Assembly: GCA_020054095.1 (NCBI GenBank) | Contig: JAGVMA010000074.1 | Location: 1 to 64,000, forward strand | Origin: Bacteroidia bacterium | GTDB taxonomy: Bacteria; Bacteroidota; Bacteroidia; JADZBD01 | Reading direction: 5' to 3' | DNA: 64,000 nucleotides | Shown here: piece after piece, positions 1 to 8,139 of the stretch | Numbering within the stretch: the first letter of the stretch is position 1 | Layout of the letters: every line of letters starts with the position of its first letter | The notes under the pieces: model-generated | Told to the model about the DNA's origin: nothing | Database searches by the model: none | What the model saw: the letters and a program-made list of their open reading frames with translations, nothing else | Program-made: the position numbers and the translations under genes

Positions 1-51
1 AATTAAGAGTAAATAAAAATAAGTAGAGATTAGTTACTATAAAATAGTTTT

Positions 52-99
52 ACAAAAAGCCCCGTGTTCCTTCCTAAAGTTATGGATGACACGGGGCTT
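52..99 (-). terminator. Intrinsic terminator after pntB
   Basis: An 11-bp perfect stem (AAGCCCCGTGT at 57-67 pairing with ACACGGGGCTT at 89-99) has a 21-nt loop. Read on the minus strand it is followed by a T-run. It lies just past the pntB stop codon and probably ends the transhydrogenase transcript. Confidence 0.8.
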
Positions 100-118
100 A
101 AAAAAAAATCTAAAAAAA

Positions 119-1555
119 TTATTCCATCGTTTTTAGTTCAGCAACTAATTCGGTGAGTGCTTTTTTAGCATCGCCAAAAAACATAGAGCATTTTGGGTCG
201 TAAAACAAAAGGTTATCAATACCGGCATAACCGGCATTCATGCTTCGCTTATTAACTACAATTGATTTTGCTTTATCCACATCTAAAATAGGCATACCAT
301 AAATAGGTGATGATGGATCGGTTTTGGCAGCAGGGTTCACCACATCGTTTGCGCCTACTACAAGCACCACATCTGTTTGTTCAAATTCAGGATTAATATC
401 TTCCATCTCCACTAATTTATCGTACGATACGTTTGACTCAGCAAGCAACACATTCATGTGGCCAGGCATACGGCCCGCAACAGGATGAATGGCGTATTTT
501 ACTTCCACGCCACGTTCTTCTAAAATATTTTCGAGTTCTTTAATAATGTGTTGTGCTTGTGCTACTGCTAATCCGTATCCGGGAACGATAACTACTTTTT
601 TGCTGTAATTCATTTGCACTGCAAGATCAGAAACTTGAATATCTTTTATACTTCCGCTCACTTCGGGGCCACCTGCTGCAGAAGCACCACCACCAAATGC
701 GCCAAAAATTACATTGCTAAGTGGGCGATTCATGGCCTTGCACATTACGAGTGTTAAAAGTGTTCCGGCTGAGCCAACTAAAATTCCGCCAGTTAGCATT
801 ACTTTATTGTCGTACAAAAATCCGCCAAATGCTGCTGCTAATCCGGTAAATGAATTGAGCAGCGAAATAACTACAGGCATATCCGCTCCGCCAATTGGTA
901 TGGTAAACAATACACCATATATTAATGCTGATGCAAATAATGAGTATGCTAACATCATGCTTCCGCCTGAGTAAACAATGTATCCGCCAAATGCAAACAC
1001 ACCAGTCATTACTATTGTATTTATAATATTATAGCTTGGCAAACGAATGGGTTGATTCATCGTTCCATTTAATTTTAAGAAAGCAATAATACTTCCAGAA
1101 AAAGATATAGAGCCAATAATTAATCCTGCGATTATTGCTATCATCATTCCATACATGCTTGATGGTGTAGCAACCATGATAATCACTCCGCTTGCGGGGT
1201 TGTGCATGGCATGGTAAAAATGATTTAATTCAATAATTGAAATTAATGCCGCACATGCTCCACCCATTCCGTTAAAAATGGAAACAAGCTCGGGCATTTT
1301 TGTCATCTGCACTTTTTTTGCAGTCATCCAGCCAATAATAGTTCCAAGAGCAATTGCCCCTAAAATCAATCCGTAAATCAATCCGGATACTCCACCATCG
1401 TGCAAAAATATTGTTCCTAATATGGCAATAGTCATGCCTACGGCACCAATTAAATTCCCATTACGCGCTGTTTTTGCGTTACCCATCATCTTTAGTCCAA
1501 TAATGAAAGTTACTGAGCCAATCAAATAGCAGATTTCTAATAAATTGTGTTTCAT
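119..1555 (-). CDS. pntB: NAD(P) transhydrogenase subunit beta
   Basis: Membrane subunit of the proton-translocating transhydrogenase, which transfers hydride from NADH to NADP+ using the proton gradient. The 478-residue product is of normal length. The first ~290 residues are hydrophobic with many Gly/Ala-rich helices. The last ~170 form the NADP(H)-binding domain, with the GYGLAVAQAQH motif, VVGANDVVNPAA and a C-terminal NKRSMNAGYAGIDN segment. It is the last gene of a three-gene minus-strand operon (18 nt after the alpha-2 gene) and is followed by a strong terminator. Identification is secure. Confidence 0.97.
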   Translation of the reverse strand: MKHNLLEICYLIGSVTFIIGLKMMGNAKTARNGNLIGAVGMTIAILGTIFLHDGGVSGLIYGLILGAIALGTIIGWMTAKKVQMTKMPELVSIFNGMGGACAALISIIELNHFYHAMHNPASGVIIMVATPSSMYGMMIAIIAGLIIGSISFSGSIIAFLKLNGTMNQPIRLPSYNIINTIVMTGVFAFGGYIVYSGGSMMLAYSLFASALIYGVLFTIPIGGADMPVVISLLNSFTGLAAAFGGFLYDNKVMLTGGILVGSAGTLLTLVMCKAMNRPLSNVIFGAFGGGASAAGGPEVSGSIKDIQVSDLAVQMNYSKKVVIVPGYGLAVAQAQHIIKELENILEERGVEVKYAIHPVAGRMPGHMNVLLAESNVSYDKLVEMEDINPEFEQTDVVLVVGANDVVNPAAKTDPSSPIYGMPILDVDKAKSIVVNKRSMNAGYAGIDNLLFYDPKCSMFFGDAKKALTELVAELKTME

Positions 1556-1573
1556 AATATAAATATGAGGATG

Positions 1574-1891
1574 TTATTTTTTCTTTTTGAACATTTCGAG
1601 CATACGGTCGGTAACTACAAATCCGCCTACTACATTGAGCGTACCCAGTAATACTGCCAAAAATCCTAATGCCAATGCTAAATAGTTTGTAGTATCTACA
1701 TTAAGCATAACATGAATAGCACCTACTATTACAACACCGTGTATAGCGTTTGCCCCGCTCATTAGTGGTGTGTGCAATACCGTTGGAACTCCTCCAATTA
1801 CTTCTATCCCAACAAAAATTGAAAGGATAACAAAATAAAGCATCTCTCTGTTATCACCAAAGAATGCAAAAATGTTTCTGATTATTTCCAT
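1574..1891 (-). CDS. pntAB: NAD(P) transhydrogenase subunit alpha, membrane part (alpha-2)
   Basis: A 105-residue hydrophobic protein with three predicted membrane helices. It corresponds to the C-terminal membrane section of E. coli PntA, which is a separate polypeptide in three-subunit transhydrogenases. The segment with GVPTVLHTPLMSGANAIHG is the family hallmark. It sits 20 nt after the alpha-1 gene and 18 nt before pntB, and assembles with PntB to form the proton channel. Split alpha subunits are common in bacteria, so this is not a truncation. Confidence 0.95.
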   Translation of the reverse strand: MEIIRNIFAFFGDNREMLYFVILSIFVGIEVIGGVPTVLHTPLMSGANAIHGVVIVGAIHVMLNVDTTNYLALALGFLAVLLGTLNVVGGFVVTDRMLEMFKKKK

Positions 1892-1911
1892 TGTGTTTTT
1901 CTATTTAATGA

Positions 1912-3042
1912 TTATGCTGTTGCAGTTTGTTTTTTTACTGATGGGTGAACGGCTTGTCCTTTGTGTACGATTAAACTGCCTTTTGTAATTTCTTCGTCCA
2001 TTTCCCATTTCATTTTGTCTTTGTCGGCAACATGAATTAAAAAAGTGGCAATATTTTTTGCATATAAATCACTTGCATTCATTGGTAGTAATGCCGGAAT
2101 ATTTCCTTCGCCAATTATGGTAACGCCATTTTTTACAACGGTTTTGTTTACTTCGCTGCCCACCACGTTTCCGCCTTGCTCCACTGCCATATCAACTATC
2201 ACCGAACCATAGCGCATGCTTTTTACCATCTCTTCAGTAACCAAGACAGGTGCTTTTCTTCCCGGAATTAGTGCAGTGGTTATTACTATATCGGCTTCTT
2301 TTACATGCTTTGCAACTAACTCTTGCTGCATTTTTAAAAATTCTTCTGACACCCCTTTTACGTAACCACCTTCTATTTTAATTGAAGCATCGCCTTTTAC
2401 TTCAATAAATTTTCCGCCAAGCGATTCTACTTGTTCTTTTGTTTCGGGGCGAATATCTGTTACTTCCACCACTGCACCTAAGCGCTTTGCAGTTGCAATT
2501 GCCTGAAGTCCGGCCACACCGGCACCAAAAATAACCACCTTACTTGGCTTTATAGTTCCGGCAGCGGTTGTCATCATTGGTAAAATTTTTCCAATTGTAT
2601 CTGCGGCAAGTAAAACTGCTTTATAACCCGCTAAGTTAGCTTGCGATGATAGTACATCCATTTTTTGTGCGCGTGATATGCGAGGCACAGCATCCATAGA
2701 AAAAGCAGAGATCCCTGCTTTTTCGCATGCCTCAACTAACTGCGGATTAGTAGCTGCCCACATGAGCGAAATAAGTATTGCTTCTTTTCGCATGAGCGTA
2801 ATTTCATCGGCAGCAGGGGCATTTACTTTTAGCACCACATCGCCTTGTGTGTAAACTGTGTTTTTATCGGTGATTGTAGCACCGGCAGCGGTATAAATGC
2901 TGTCGTTATAATTAGCGCCTGTTCCGGCACCCGATTCTATTATTACTTCAAAACCTTTTTTAACTAAATCCTTAACCACATCGGGCGTAAGTGCTACGCG
3001 GTTTTCTTTAAGTTTGGTTTCTTTTGGAACTGCAATTTTCAT
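1912..3042 (-). CDS. pntAA: NAD(P) transhydrogenase subunit alpha, NAD-binding part (alpha-1)
   Basis: Soluble NAD(H)-binding domain I of the three-subunit transhydrogenase (376 aa). It opens with the alanine-dehydrogenase/PntA-type N-terminus (MKIAVPKETKLKENRVALTP). A Rossmann motif VVIFGAGVAGLQAIATAKRLG lies near residue 170, followed by VTDIRPETKEQVESLGG, which is specific to transhydrogenases as opposed to alanine dehydrogenase. First gene of the minus-strand operon pntAA-pntAB-pntB. A weak -7-like box (TATTTTCG) lies about 22 nt upstream of the ATG. Confidence 0.96.
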   Translation of the reverse strand: MKIAVPKETKLKENRVALTPDVVKDLVKKGFEVIIESGAGTGANYNDSIYTAAGATITDKNTVYTQGDVVLKVNAPAADEITLMRKEAILISLMWAATNPQLVEACEKAGISAFSMDAVPRISRAQKMDVLSSQANLAGYKAVLLAADTIGKILPMMTTAAGTIKPSKVVIFGAGVAGLQAIATAKRLGAVVEVTDIRPETKEQVESLGGKFIEVKGDASIKIEGGYVKGVSEEFLKMQQELVAKHVKEADIVITTALIPGRKAPVLVTEEMVKSMRYGSVIVDMAVEQGGNVVGSEVNKTVVKNGVTIIGEGNIPALLPMNASDLYAKNIATFLIHVADKDKMKWEMDEEITKGSLIVHKGQAVHPSVKKQTATA

Positions 3043-3096
3043 TTTTCAGTTTTTTTAAGCAGCCCGAAAATACTAATTATTTATTAATAAAACCTA

Positions 3097-3843
3097 TTAC
3101 AAATTAGCGTTAAGTAATTTACCTGATTGCAGTAATTGATGCAACGATTTTTCGTAAACCACTTTGTTAAGTAAGCTAATGTGGCCTGCATGGTGGCAAT
3201 CGGTTCCGATAAATGAAACCATGCCTTTTTCAATCATTTTTTCGGCAGTTCGTTTGGTTTCAATAGAGTAGTAGCCAGTGAGTGAGTTAATGTTTAGCTG
3301 GAGCAAAACTCCTTTTTCAATCATCTCTTCGTACATATTAAACTTGGAGTGCCAAAAATTATACCGCTCAGGGTGTGCCATAACTGGCTTATAACCCTGC
3401 GTAATCATATTAAATATTACATGGTTTAAATTTTCAGGCGGATGCAGATACGATATTTCAAACAGCAAATAGTTTTTACCAAAAGTGAGTAGCTTCTCCT
3501 CTTTTAGTTTTCGTTCAAAATCAAAATCAACATAATACTCTGCGGCAGCGCTCAGTTCAAGATTAATTCCTTCAGCTGCTATGGCGGTTTTTACTTTTTC
3601 TAAAACGGGCAAAATAGTTTCGGGAGAGTTTTTAAAATAATCGCTCATGATGTGGGGCGTGCAAATTAATTTTTTGTAACCCATCTTTTCAATTTCGCGC
3701 ATCATGCTTATTGTCTCGTCCATGTTTTTTGAGCCATCATCAAGTGCGGGCAAAAAGTGTGAATGTATATCGGTTTTTAATGACGATAAATCTGCCGGTG
3801 TTTTGGTTTTTGATGATTGGAATATGCGGGAGAAAAAACTCAT
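3097..3843 (-). CDS. CpsB/YwqE-type PHP-domain tyrosine phosphatase
   Basis: Manganese-dependent PHP-fold phosphatase of the CpsB/CapC/YwqE family, which in other bacteria removes phosphate from bacterial tyrosine kinases that control polysaccharide export. At 248 aa it is of normal length. Metal-binding motifs are visible in order: DIHSHFLPALDDG near residue 25, CTPHIMSDYF near 61, AHPERYNFW near 157 and GTDCHHAGH near 214. It is transcribed behind pdxH with 9 nt between them. No kinase partner is in the window, although glycosyltransferases lie 20-27 kb away. The substrate is inferred only from the family. Confidence 0.9.
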   Translation of the reverse strand: MSFFSRIFQSSKTKTPADLSSLKTDIHSHFLPALDDGSKNMDETISMMREIEKMGYKKLICTPHIMSDYFKNSPETILPVLEKVKTAIAAEGINLELSAAAEYYVDFDFERKLKEEKLLTFGKNYLLFEISYLHPPENLNHVIFNMITQGYKPVMAHPERYNFWHSKFNMYEEMIEKGVLLQLNINSLTGYYSIETKRTAEKMIEKGMVSFIGTDCHHAGHISLLNKVVYEKSLHQLLQSGKLLNANL

Positions 3844-3852
3844 GTAAATTAA

Positions 3853-4500
3853 TTAAGGGTAAAGGCGGAATTTTTTCCACTCGTTATTTTTCAGCTCGTA
3901 GGCAATTCTATCGTGAAGGCGATTGCTACGCCCTTGCCAAAACTCAATATAATTCGCATTTAATGCATAACCTCCCCAATAAGGTGGACGCTTTATTTCT
4001 GCACCTTCAAGTTTTTTTGTGAGCGCAATTACTTTTTCTTCCAATTCTTCTCTGCTTTTCAATTCCGCACTTTGTACCGATGCCCATGCGCCTATTTGGC
4101 TATCGCGTGGGCGAGTTTTAAAATACGCATCCGATTCTGCTTCGTTCAATTTTTCTAACTCACCTTCAATTCTTATTTGTCTTTCTAATTCGGGCCAAAA
4201 AAAGTTGAGGCATGCATTTTTGTTATGTTCAATGTGTTCTGCCTTTTTGCTGTGATAATTTGTGAAAAATTTAAAATGCTTATCGGCAACACCGCGCAAT
4301 AAAACTACTCGCGATGATGGCTTGCCATGTGCAACGGTAGATAAAACCATCGCATTGGGTTCATTCACCTGTGCGTTCACAGCATCCGTCATCCAAGTTT
4401 CAAATTGCTTTATCGGATTGGCATCTATATCAGCTTCGCTCAATTTCATTTTACTGTAATCGAGTCGGAGTTTTTGCAGCTGTTCGGTTATGTTGGTCAT
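3853..4500 (-). CDS. pdxH: Pyridoxamine 5'-phosphate oxidase
   Basis: FMN enzyme that oxidises pyridoxamine or pyridoxine 5'-phosphate to pyridoxal 5'-phosphate, the last step of vitamin B6 synthesis and salvage. The 215-residue length and motif order fit: SSRVVLLRG, FFTNYHSKKAEHIEHN, NFFWPELERQIRIEG, RPRDSQIGAWAS, and a C-terminal EFWQGRSNRLHDR ending in RLYP. First gene of a probable pdxH-cpsB pair. Divergent from yqgE, with which it shares a 54-nt intergenic promoter region. Confidence 0.97.
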   Translation of the reverse strand: MTNITEQLQKLRLDYSKMKLSEADIDANPIKQFETWMTDAVNAQVNEPNAMVLSTVAHGKPSSRVVLLRGVADKHFKFFTNYHSKKAEHIEHNKNACLNFFWPELERQIRIEGELEKLNEAESDAYFKTRPRDSQIGAWASVQSAELKSREELEEKVIALTKKLEGAEIKRPPYWGGYALNANYIEFWQGRSNRLHDRIAYELKNNEWKKFRLYP

Positions 4501-4516
4501 TTGTGTAATTAAAGCA

Positions 4517-4524
4517 CAAATTTA
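4517..4524 (-). promoter_or_regulatory. -7 box upstream of pdxH
   Basis: The minus strand reads TAAATTTG, an exact match to the Bacteroidota -7 consensus TAnnTTTG, 16 nt before the pdxH ATG. No TTG is seen at the -33 position. The box overlaps the upstream region of the divergent yqgE promoter. Confidence 0.5.
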
Positions 4525-4541
4525 GTTTAAAAACTTTATCC

Positions 4542-4549
4542 TACTTTAG
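4542..4549 (+). promoter_or_regulatory. -7-like box directly before yqgE
   Basis: TACTTTAG differs from TAnnTTTG at one base and ends 5 nt before the GTG start of yqgE. This would place the transcription start at or next to the start codon (leaderless mRNA). Confidence 0.4.
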
Positions 4550-4554
4550 TAACT

Positions 4555-5121
4555 GTGTTTAACACCAATGTGAAAATAGAGAAAGGTACTCTTTTACTAT
4601 CGGAACCATTTATGAAAGACAGCTTTTTTAAGCGTACAGTGGTTCTTATTACCGAATATGGCGCTGAAGGTGCAGTTGGTTTTATTATGAACAAACCTAT
4701 AAATGTTCAGTTAAGTGAGGTGCTGCCCGATGCCGAAGGTACCGCAGATTTTCCTTTGTATTTTGGCGGCCCTGTGCAGCGCGATAATTTATTTTACGTG
4801 CACACTGCAGGTAGTAGTATTGATAATAGTATTGAAATAGCAGATGGATTGTATTGGGGTGGCGATTTTAATCAGGTAAAAGAACTTTTAAAACGAGGCG
4901 AAATAAAAAACACCGAAATAAAATTTTTTATTGGCTACAGCGGATGGAGTGAAGGTCAATTAGAAGATGAAATAAAAGAAAAATCGTGGATAGTGAGCAA
5001 AGTGATGAAAGAGCATTTCAAATATAAAACAGCGGCTTATTTGTGGCGAGCAGTTTTAAGAAGTATGGGAAAAAAATATGCCGAGCTTGCCAATTACCCC
5101 GAAGACCCGAGCTTGAATTAA
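4555..5121 (+). CDS. YqgE/AlgH family protein
   Basis: Small soluble protein of the UPF0301 (YqgE/AlgH) family; its biochemical role is unresolved. The 188 residues carry the family pattern: an early KGTLLLSEPFMKDSFFKRTVV, then GAVGFIMNKP, YFGGPVQRDNLFYVH, and a late FIGYSGWSEGQLEDEI. A GTG start is used: no ATG precedes the conserved N-terminus, and a -7-like box ends 5 nt before the GTG. AlgH was named for alginate regulation in Pseudomonas, but nothing here supports that role. Confidence 0.92.
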   Translation: MFNTNVKIEKGTLLLSEPFMKDSFFKRTVVLITEYGAEGAVGFIMNKPINVQLSEVLPDAEGTADFPLYFGGPVQRDNLFYVHTAGSSIDNSIEIADGLYWGGDFNQVKELLKRGEIKNTEIKFFIGYSGWSEGQLEDEIKEKSWIVSKVMKEHFKYKTAAYLWRAVLRSMGKKYAELANYPEDPSLN

Positions 5122-5130
5122 TTTATTGCA

Positions 5131-5775
5131 TTAGCTGCTTTTCTTAGCCACAAGTACAATATGTGTTTGCTCTGCTCTATTTTGTCTTGAGTATTTTTTA
5201 CGAAATACTTTTATTTCGTTTAATTCATTTTGACGAAGTGCATCCATCAAGAACGCCTCCTCATAGTAATAAACAAAAATTTTATGCTCACTATTGCTGC
5301 TTGTTTCGTAACCCGAATTTTTGTAATCACCCTCAATAGTACTGAAGTAAACTATCCCATTTTTATTTAATCTTTCTGCCGATTCTTTAATGAGTGCAGT
5401 ACATTCTTCTTTTGATAAATAAGGCATACAAAATCCACCAATTATTCCGTCATACTTTTTGGTAATGCTTGCTAAATTTCGGCAATCTAAAACACCAAAT
5501 GTGGCCGAAAGACAATTTTCGCTGGCAGCTTTTATCATATTTGCCGATGCATCTGTTGCATAGATCGTAGTGTCGGTTCTTTTTTCTGAAATATATTTTG
5601 TGATATTTCCGGGTCCGCAACCAATTTCTAAAACAGAAGCATTTATTTTTAATAGCGAACAGAAATAATCATACGTGTCGTTATACAAATCAAATTCCAT
5701 GAATTTGTTTTGGTATAATTGGGCAAGTTTATCCCATGTTTCAATTGATGATGGTGTATTTTTGTCAAGATTCAT
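5131..5775 (-). CDS. Class I SAM-dependent methyltransferase
   Basis: A 214-residue Rossmann-fold methyltransferase. Motif I VLEIGCGPGNITKYIS lies near residue 50, an acidic post-I strand (IYATDASANMIKAA) near 75, motif II GVLDCRNLAS near 100 and YDGIIGGFCMPYLS near 115. The N-terminal WDKLAQLYQNKFMEFDLYNDTYD resembles small-molecule methyltransferases. The substrate cannot be told. Monocistronic, and convergent with yqgE (9 nt between stop codons). A perfect -7 box 5 nt before the ATG suggests a leaderless message. Confidence 0.88.
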   Translation of the reverse strand: MNLDKNTPSSIETWDKLAQLYQNKFMEFDLYNDTYDYFCSLLKINASVLEIGCGPGNITKYISEKRTDTTIYATDASANMIKAASENCLSATFGVLDCRNLASITKKYDGIIGGFCMPYLSKEECTALIKESAERLNKNGIVYFSTIEGDYKNSGYETSSNSEHKIFVYYYEEAFLMDALRQNELNEIKVFRKKYSRQNRAEQTHIVLVAKKSS

Positions 5776-5780
5776 TGTTT

Positions 5781-5788
5781 CAAATCTA
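5781..5788 (-). promoter_or_regulatory. -7 box, leaderless methyltransferase promoter
   Basis: Minus-strand TAGATTTG matches TAnnTTTG exactly and ends 5 nt before the ATG at 5775. A clear -33 TTG is not seen. Confidence 0.5.
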
Positions 5789-5834
5789 TAAAAACTTAGT
5801 CATACAGCTTTGCTCTTGGGCATTTCCGAATTAA

Positions 5835-5842
5835 TATCTTTA
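5835..5842 (+). promoter_or_regulatory. -7-like box, leaderless FkbM gene promoter
   Basis: TATCTTTA (one mismatch to TAnnTTTG) is followed by 4 nt and then the GTG start. A TTTG lies upstream at 5809-5812, 22 nt from the box, slightly longer than the usual spacing. Confidence 0.4.
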
Positions 5843-5846
5843 CGTT

Positions 5847-6548
5847 GTGCTTAAATTAATTACAGCTCTAAAGCAACAAAAAAAACAATATGAATTGGTT
5901 CGGTTTTACAAACAGTTTGTAAAAAATGGCGATTTGTGTTTCGATATTGGAGCAAATATTGGAGAGCGCACACAAGGTTTCTTAAAAGCAGGAGCAAAAG
6001 TTTTGGCTGTGGAACCTCAAGCTAATTGTATTAAACTACTGGCTGAAAAATTTTCCGGAAACAAAAACGTGGTAATACTAAAAGCTGCTTTGGGAGCAAC
6101 TGAAGGTGTTGCTGAATTAATGCTATGTGATGAAACAACTGAATGTTCTACATTGTCAGCGGATTTTCAAAACCAATTTTCAGGTAACTTAAATTGGACA
6201 AAGAAGGAGATAGTAGATTTAACCACGCTTGATGATTTTTGCAGCCAATATGGAGTACCTCGTTTTTGCAAAATAGATGTGGAAGGATATGAATCAGAAG
6301 TTTTAAGTGGACTCTCCTGTAAAATTAATTACATCTGTTTTGAGTTTAACATGCCATTGATTGGCGATACGCTCTTGTGCTTATCTAAGATTGAAAAACT
6401 TGGAAATTACGAATGCAATTTTTTGTACTACGAAAAAATGAAACTTGTATTACATGAATGGATTCCGGTAGCTGGGTTTAAAAAAAGTATTCACTCTTTT
6501 TTAAATGCTGATGTGAAAACAGGTGAAATAATAGTGCGCTTGTGTTAA
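5847..6548 (+). CDS. FkbM family methyltransferase
   Basis: A 233-residue SAM-dependent methyltransferase of the FkbM family, whose members O-methylate sugars or secondary metabolites. Seen are motif I LCFDIGANIGERTQGFLKAG near residue 31, VLAVEPQANCIKLL near 54, and the FkbM signature CKIDVEGYESEVLSGL near 140. The start is GTG, 4 nt behind a -7-like box. It is not linked to a polysaccharide cluster here, so the acceptor is unknown. Convergent with the aminotransferase gene (3 nt gap). Confidence 0.88.
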   Translation: MLKLITALKQQKKQYELVRFYKQFVKNGDLCFDIGANIGERTQGFLKAGAKVLAVEPQANCIKLLAEKFSGNKNVVILKAALGATEGVAELMLCDETTECSTLSADFQNQFSGNLNWTKKEIVDLTTLDDFCSQYGVPRFCKIDVEGYESEVLSGLSCKINYICFEFNMPLIGDTLLCLSKIEKLGNYECNFLYYEKMKLVLHEWIPVAGFKKSIHSFLNADVKTGEIIVRLC

Positions 6549-6551
6549 CGC

Positions 6552-7403
6552 TTACTCCAAACTCTCATTTAGTTTATCAATAATTGCTTTTGCCATTTGG
6601 TTGCCGAATATTTTTGCGCGATAAGAGCCTACCCATCTAACTCCGCTTATGGCATTGGTTAAAAATATTTCATCAGAATGAAGAAGTACATTCATTTGTA
6701 AATTAACTTCATAAACCGATATGCGATTTGCTTTCGCTACTTCAATTACACGTTGGCGCATCACTCCTTCCACACAACCATCAATAATGGGTGGTGTATA
6801 TAGCACTCCGTTTTTTACTGCAAAAATGTTTGAACTTATTGATTCAATAATTTGCAAGTTCTGGTTTAGAATTATACAATCGTCTAAATCGTTTGCTTTT
6901 TTATATGCTGCAGCTAAAATGTAAATAAGCGCATTATTAGATTTAATGTTTGATAATCGGTTAATCGGTTTTTTATAGTCCTGAAAAATATCAATGGCAT
7001 ATCCTTTAGCATTTAAGTTATATACCGATTCGTCTATTGGTTCGCACTCAATTAAAAACAACGGCTCATCTACCAGCGATGTGTAGTAGCCGCCCTCTTT
7101 ACGATAAACAGTTAAACGAACACGCGCACCTTTTTCTACTTTGTTTTTTTGCGTGAGCTTCTCAATTTCTTTTCTGAAAAAATCGGCAGTGTAATTTTTC
7201 GGGATTTCTATTCGCAAAATCTCCATTGACTGATGCAAGCGCTCAATATGCCTGTTTAACAGTTGAGCTTTGCCATTTGCGTAGCGTATAGTTTCAAAAA
7301 TACCATCGCCATATCTAAAAGAGCGATTATCTGCAGTAATAACTGCATTGGCTGCGGCTGTTATTTCGCCATTATGGTTAATATATAAACCGGAAACCGA
7401 CAT
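6552..7403 (-). CDS. Aminotransferase class IV (PLP)
   Basis: A 283-residue fold-type IV PLP enzyme, the family holding branched-chain aminotransferases (IlvE), D-amino-acid aminotransferases and aminodeoxychorismate lyase (PabC). Visible are the N-terminal SFRYGDGIFETIRYANGK, the Arg-rich INRLSNIKSNNALIYILAA containing the PLP lysine (in NIKSNN), a SISSNIFAVKNGVLYTPP segment, and GCVEGVMRQRVIE. Which of the three activities it has cannot be decided from the sequence. Single gene, flanked by convergent and co-directional neighbours. Confidence 0.88.
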   Translation of the reverse strand: MSVSGLYINHNGEITAAANAVITADNRSFRYGDGIFETIRYANGKAQLLNRHIERLHQSMEILRIEIPKNYTADFFRKEIEKLTQKNKVEKGARVRLTVYRKEGGYYTSLVDEPLFLIECEPIDESVYNLNAKGYAIDIFQDYKKPINRLSNIKSNNALIYILAAAYKKANDLDDCIILNQNLQIIESISSNIFAVKNGVLYTPPIIDGCVEGVMRQRVIEVAKANRISVYEVNLQMNVLLHSDEIFLTNAISGVRWVGSYRAKIFGNQMAKAIIDKLNESLE

Positions 7404-7438
7404 AGTTTACAGAGGCACAAGTTAATCATTATAATTAA

Positions 7439-8071
7439 TCAATATAAATTGAAAAAAACTTTTATCTCACTTATAAATCGGTAAAGCAAGTTAATGTTAA
7501 CTGCAATGCAAAATAAAATGCCGTAAACCGAGCCCCAAAAGTGAGCATCGTGCCCAATATTATCAATTGCTTTTTTAGCCATGTACCACGAAAATGCAAG
7601 GTATAGTAAACCAAAAATAAATGCCGGAATCATAATGGGTATTAGTATAAGCCCCATACTCATGGTTGGGTGCATAAAAATGGCTCCAAATACTACTGCC
7701 GAAACTGCACCCGAAGCGCCTACAGCAGAATAGTAAGAATTGTTTTTATGTTTTTCAAAACTTGGATAGGATGACAAAACCACACCACCAACGTATAATA
7801 GTGTATAATAGAACTCGCCTAATGCTTTTCCAAATAGTGCCATAAAATTTCGTTCCACTATTTCGCCAAACATATAAAGTGCATACATGTTAAAAATAAG
7901 GTGCATATAATCTGCATGCAAAATGGCGTGTGTGAAAAATCGATGCCATTCTTTTTTGGTTCGTATTAAATAGGGGCTGAATAAATTACGATTAAAAAAC
8001 TGTCTATCGCTAAATGCAGATATGGAGAAAAAAACAGAAATACCAATTATAATGTAGGTGATGATAGGCAT
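7439..8071 (-). CDS. Rhomboid family intramembrane serine protease
   Basis: A 210-residue membrane protein with about six helices. The catalytic dyad is present: Ser120 in GASGAVSA and His177 in GHDAHFWGSVYG. The L1-loop WHRFFTHAILHADYMHLIFN region has the His and Asn residues conserved in rhomboids. It cleaves transmembrane segments of partner proteins within the inner membrane; its substrate is unknown. Divergent from the ABC permease gene, and its ATG lies 8 nt after a perfect -7 box. Confidence 0.93.
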   Translation of the reverse strand: MPIITYIIIGISVFFSISAFSDRQFFNRNLFSPYLIRTKKEWHRFFTHAILHADYMHLIFNMYALYMFGEIVERNFMALFGKALGEFYYTLLYVGGVVLSSYPSFEKHKNNSYYSAVGASGAVSAVVFGAIFMHPTMSMGLILIPIMIPAFIFGLLYLAFSWYMAKKAIDNIGHDAHFWGSVYGILFCIAVNINLLYRFISEIKVFFNLY

Positions 8072-8079
8072 AAGCGGAA

Positions 8080-8087
8080 CAAAGATA
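8080..8087 (-). promoter_or_regulatory. -7 box upstream of rhomboid gene
   Basis: Minus-strand TATCTTTG is an exact TAnnTTTG match ending 8 nt before the rhomboid ATG, so the 5' leader would be only a few bases long. Confidence 0.5.
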
Positions 8088-8127
8088 GGTACTTTGTTAA
8101 ATGTTACAGCTAATAGTTAATACTTCT

Positions 8128-8135
8128 TACTTTTG
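8128..8135 (+). promoter_or_regulatory. -7 box that decides the start of the ABC permease gene
   Basis: TACTTTTG is an exact TAnnTTTG match, 4 nt before the ATG at 8140. It lies inside the upstream extension of the reading frame (from 8101), so translation most likely starts at 8140 on a leaderless message. Confidence 0.55.
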
Positions 8136-8139
8136 CGGC

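Noticed and set aside
3043-3096. Terminator between the CpsB-type gene and the transhydrogenase operon
   Set aside because: No stable hairpin found; only A/T-rich sequence with a weak -7-like box.
8101-8139. Upstream ATG of the ABC permease frame
   Set aside because: A perfect -7 box lies inside this stretch and family proteins begin near MNGLLRENI, so 8140 is taken as the start.
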